Translations under genes and position numbers: made by a program | In this document: positions 62,482-64,000 of the stretch, piece by piece | Numbering within the stretch: position 1 is the stretch's first letter | Layout: each line of letters opens with the position of its first letter | Notes under the pieces: model-generated | Seen by the model: only the letters and a program-made list of their open reading frames with translations | What the model was told of the DNA's origin: nothing | The model's database searches: none | Assembly (NCBI RefSeq): GCF_003944705.1 | Contig: NZ_RWIS01000002.1 | Coordinates: forward strand, 62,001-126,000 | Origin: Hymenobacter metallilatus | GTDB taxonomy: Bacteria; Bacteroidota; Bacteroidia; Cytophagales; Hymenobacteraceae | Direction: 5' to 3' | Length of the DNA stretch: 64,000 nucleotides

Positions 62482-63608
62482 TTTATGCGTACAACGAGAA
62501 CTGGATTGGGGGTACCTATTACATTGAAAACCTGATTGCGGCTCTGGCTACGCTGCGCGATTCGGAGCAGCCGGAGCTGTTGATTTTCTGCCGGGAGCCC
62601 GCTGATGCGGACCGCCTGCGCCAGGCCGTACAATACGCGCACTGGTCGTTCCGGCAGTTTGAGCGGCGCCTCTCACTGCCGGAGCGCATCATCAATAAAG
62701 CGGCTCACCTGCTCACGGGCAAGCGTCCCATCAGCAGCCTCTACCACGATGCGGAGCTGATTTTTCCGCTGCCTACCGGCTGGCGGCACTACTTTAGCCG
62801 CATTCCGCACCATCTGTACTGGATTCCTGATTTTCAGGAGCACTACCTGCCCGCCTTTTTTCAGGCCGAGGAAATCCAGGCTCGCAAAGCCGACCAGCGG
62901 CTGGTGCTGGAGTTGGCTCGGCACATCGTGTTCAGTAGCCGCGCGGCCCAGCACGATTTCAACGCCATTTACCCCGGCAGCAACCTGACGCAGCACATCT
63001 TACCCTTTGCCGTCAGCCACCGCGCTGATGCGCCCGCCGCAACTGAGTGCCTGGCCCGTTACCAACTGACAGGACCTTATTTCATCTGCAGCAACCAGTT
63101 CTGGAAGCACAAAAACCATCCTGTAGTGTTGCAGGCCGTAGCAAAACTGCGCGATACGCATCCGCAGGTGCAGGTTGTATTTACGGGTAAGGAGCACGAT
63201 TACCGCAACCCCAGCTACTTCGCCGAGCTGATGGTCCTGCGCGAATCGTTGGGTGTAGAAGCGCAAACACGGTTCCTGGGCTTTATCCCCCGCGACGACC
63301 AGCAGGTGCTGATGGCCTCTGCCCTGGCTGTTATTCAGCCTTCCCTGTTTGAGGGCTGGAGCACGGTGGTGGAGGATGCCAAATCCATGCAAGTGCCATT
63401 GCTGGTATCCGACTTGGCCGTGCATCGGGAGCAGTTGCAGACGTACGCTGCCGCCGGCTTTTTCAACCCGGCCCAGCCCGAAGAACTGGCGGAAGCAATG
63501 CACTGTGCCTTGGCCGGAAAACTACCTGCCAAGCCCTATACCTATAGGCAGGATGTGGCCCGGTTCGGGCAGGAATTTATGCGTATCGTTCACCAGATTA
63601 CGGCATAA
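62454..63608 (+). CDS. Family 4 glycosyltransferase (GT-B fold)
   Basis: 384 aa. N-terminal VALIYAYNENWIGGTYYIENLIAAL (a Gly-Gly donor loop) and the C-terminal glycosyltransferase motif SALAVIQPSLFEGWSTVVEDAKSM with the E-x7-E pattern. KNHPVVLQAVAKL and VFTGKEHDYRN in the linker are typical of GT4. There is no membrane segment. It overlaps the preceding epimerase by 28 bp, in a different frame. Probably adds one sugar of the repeat; donor unknown. Confidence 0.85.
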   Translation: MATRKRVALIYAYNENWIGGTYYIENLIAALATLRDSEQPELLIFCREPADADRLRQAVQYAHWSFRQFERRLSLPERIINKAAHLLTGKRPISSLYHDAELIFPLPTGWRHYFSRIPHHLYWIPDFQEHYLPAFFQAEEIQARKADQRLVLELARHIVFSSRAAQHDFNAIYPGSNLTQHILPFAVSHRADAPAATECLARYQLTGPYFICSNQFWKHKNHPVVLQAVAKLRDTHPQVQVVFTGKEHDYRNPSYFAELMVLRESLGVEAQTRFLGFIPRDDQQVLMASALAVIQPSLFEGWSTVVEDAKSMQVPLLVSDLAVHREQLQTYAAAGFFNPAQPEELAEAMHCALAGKLPAKPYTYRQDVARFGQEFMRIVHQITA

Positions 63609-63637
63609 GTCGTTTTACTTTTTGCTCATTGCCGCTT

Positions 63638-64000
63638 ATGCCGTTGTTCAGCATCATCATCCCAACCTTCAACTCGGCCGCGACGCTGCGGGGCTGCCTG
63701 GACAGTGTACTGGGGCAAACCTGCCGCGACGTGGAAATCCTGATTCAGGACGGGGGCTCCACTGATGGTACCGCGGCCATTGTGCAGGCAGCGGCCGAGC
63801 AGGCTCCCGGCATCATCCGGTGGGTTTCAGAAAAGGACAAGGGTATTTATGATGCCATGAACCGCGCCCTGGCCCGCACTGCCGGCGAGTGGGTGTACTT
63901 TCTGGGCTCCGACGATTACTTGCACGACGAGCAGGTGCTGGCCGACGTGGCCGCTGTGCTGCAAGAAACTACCGCCGACATCGTGTACGGGGATGCTATA
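63638..64000 (+). CDS. Family 2 glycosyltransferase, truncated by window end
   Basis: The first 121 codons only; the gene runs off the window. GT-A fold start: FSIIIPTFNSAATLRGCLDSVL, ILIQDGGSTDGTAAI, then WVSEKDKGIYDAMNRALA and YFLGSDDYLHDE (DxD-like). Resembles WcaA-type GT2. It begins 29 bp after the GT4 gene, on the same transcript. The donor cannot be assigned from this part. Confidence 0.85.
   Translation, partial: MPLFSIIIPTFNSAATLRGCLDSVLGQTCRDVEILIQDGGSTDGTAAIVQAAAEQAPGIIRWVSEKDKGIYDAMNRALARTAGEWVYFLGSDDYLHDEQVLADVAAVLQETTADIVYGDAI

Overview
This 64 kb window is a GC-rich chromosomal stretch from a member of the Bacteroidota, most likely the Hymenobacter group (inference). The reasons are: three secreted proteins with type IX secretion (T9SS) C-terminal sorting domains; an Oar-like TonB-dependent receptor with a carboxypeptidase-regulatory N-terminus; DUF3857/transglutaminase proteins; several -7 elements of the form TAnnTTTG; and few visible Shine-Dalgarno sequences. 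I see no insertion sequence, prophage or CRISPR array. The only stable RNA genes are two identical tRNA-Ala(GGC) copies.

Layout. 1-6.3 kb: three tandem DUF3857/transglutaminase-fold exported proteins on the minus strand; only the last-transcribed one keeps the catalytic Cys and His. 6.4-17.1 kb: MFS transporter, T9SS beta-propeller-like protein, catalase, a coiled-coil membrane protein, an ABC exporter, an AT-richer orphan, a GNAT acetyltransferase and a DUF4136 lipoprotein. 17.2-22.7 kb: a xanthine dehydrogenase operon (xdhA, xdhB, an Mpv17/PMP22-like membrane protein, xdhC). 22.9-25.0 kb: a redoxin plus a haem-c/copper-monooxygenase-like T9SS protein. 25.2-28.3 kb: lipoprotein, FN3-T9SS protein, glycosyltransferase.

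28.4-35.2 kb looks like a second-messenger island. It holds an HD-domain protein, divergent from a large nucleotide-carrier-like membrane protein fused to a HEAT-like region and a cyclic-nucleotide-binding domain. Convergent to that are genes for a histidine kinase, a stand-alone receiver and a receiver-class III cyclase fusion. My reading is that the kinase phosphorylates the receivers, the cyclase makes cAMP, and the cNMP domain of the transporter senses it. The HD protein could act on a nucleotide.

35.4-47.2 kb: HEAT-cyclophilin lipoprotein, cupin, cysE-cysK, the tRNA pair, the TonB receptor, an NlpC/P60 lipoprotein, a GlcD-type FAD oxidase and an acyl-CoA-binding protein.

47.3-64 kb is a surface-polysaccharide locus, all on the plus strand: asnB-type amidotransferase, GT2, UDP-glucose dehydrogenase and UDP-glucuronate decarboxylase (UDP-Glc to UDP-GlcA to UDP-Xyl), a FdtA-like sugar ketoisomerase, a multi-pass membrane protein, a membrane-anchored GT2, GDP-mannose dehydratase and GDP-fucose synthase (GDP-Man to GDP-Fuc), a Wzm/Wzt ABC exporter, an acyltransferase, a methyltransferase, an epimerase, GT4, and a GT2 running off the window. 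Base composition drops sharply from the C-terminal domain of Wzt through the acyltransferase and partly through the methyltransferase. This suggests an exchanged module for modifying and recognising the glycan end.
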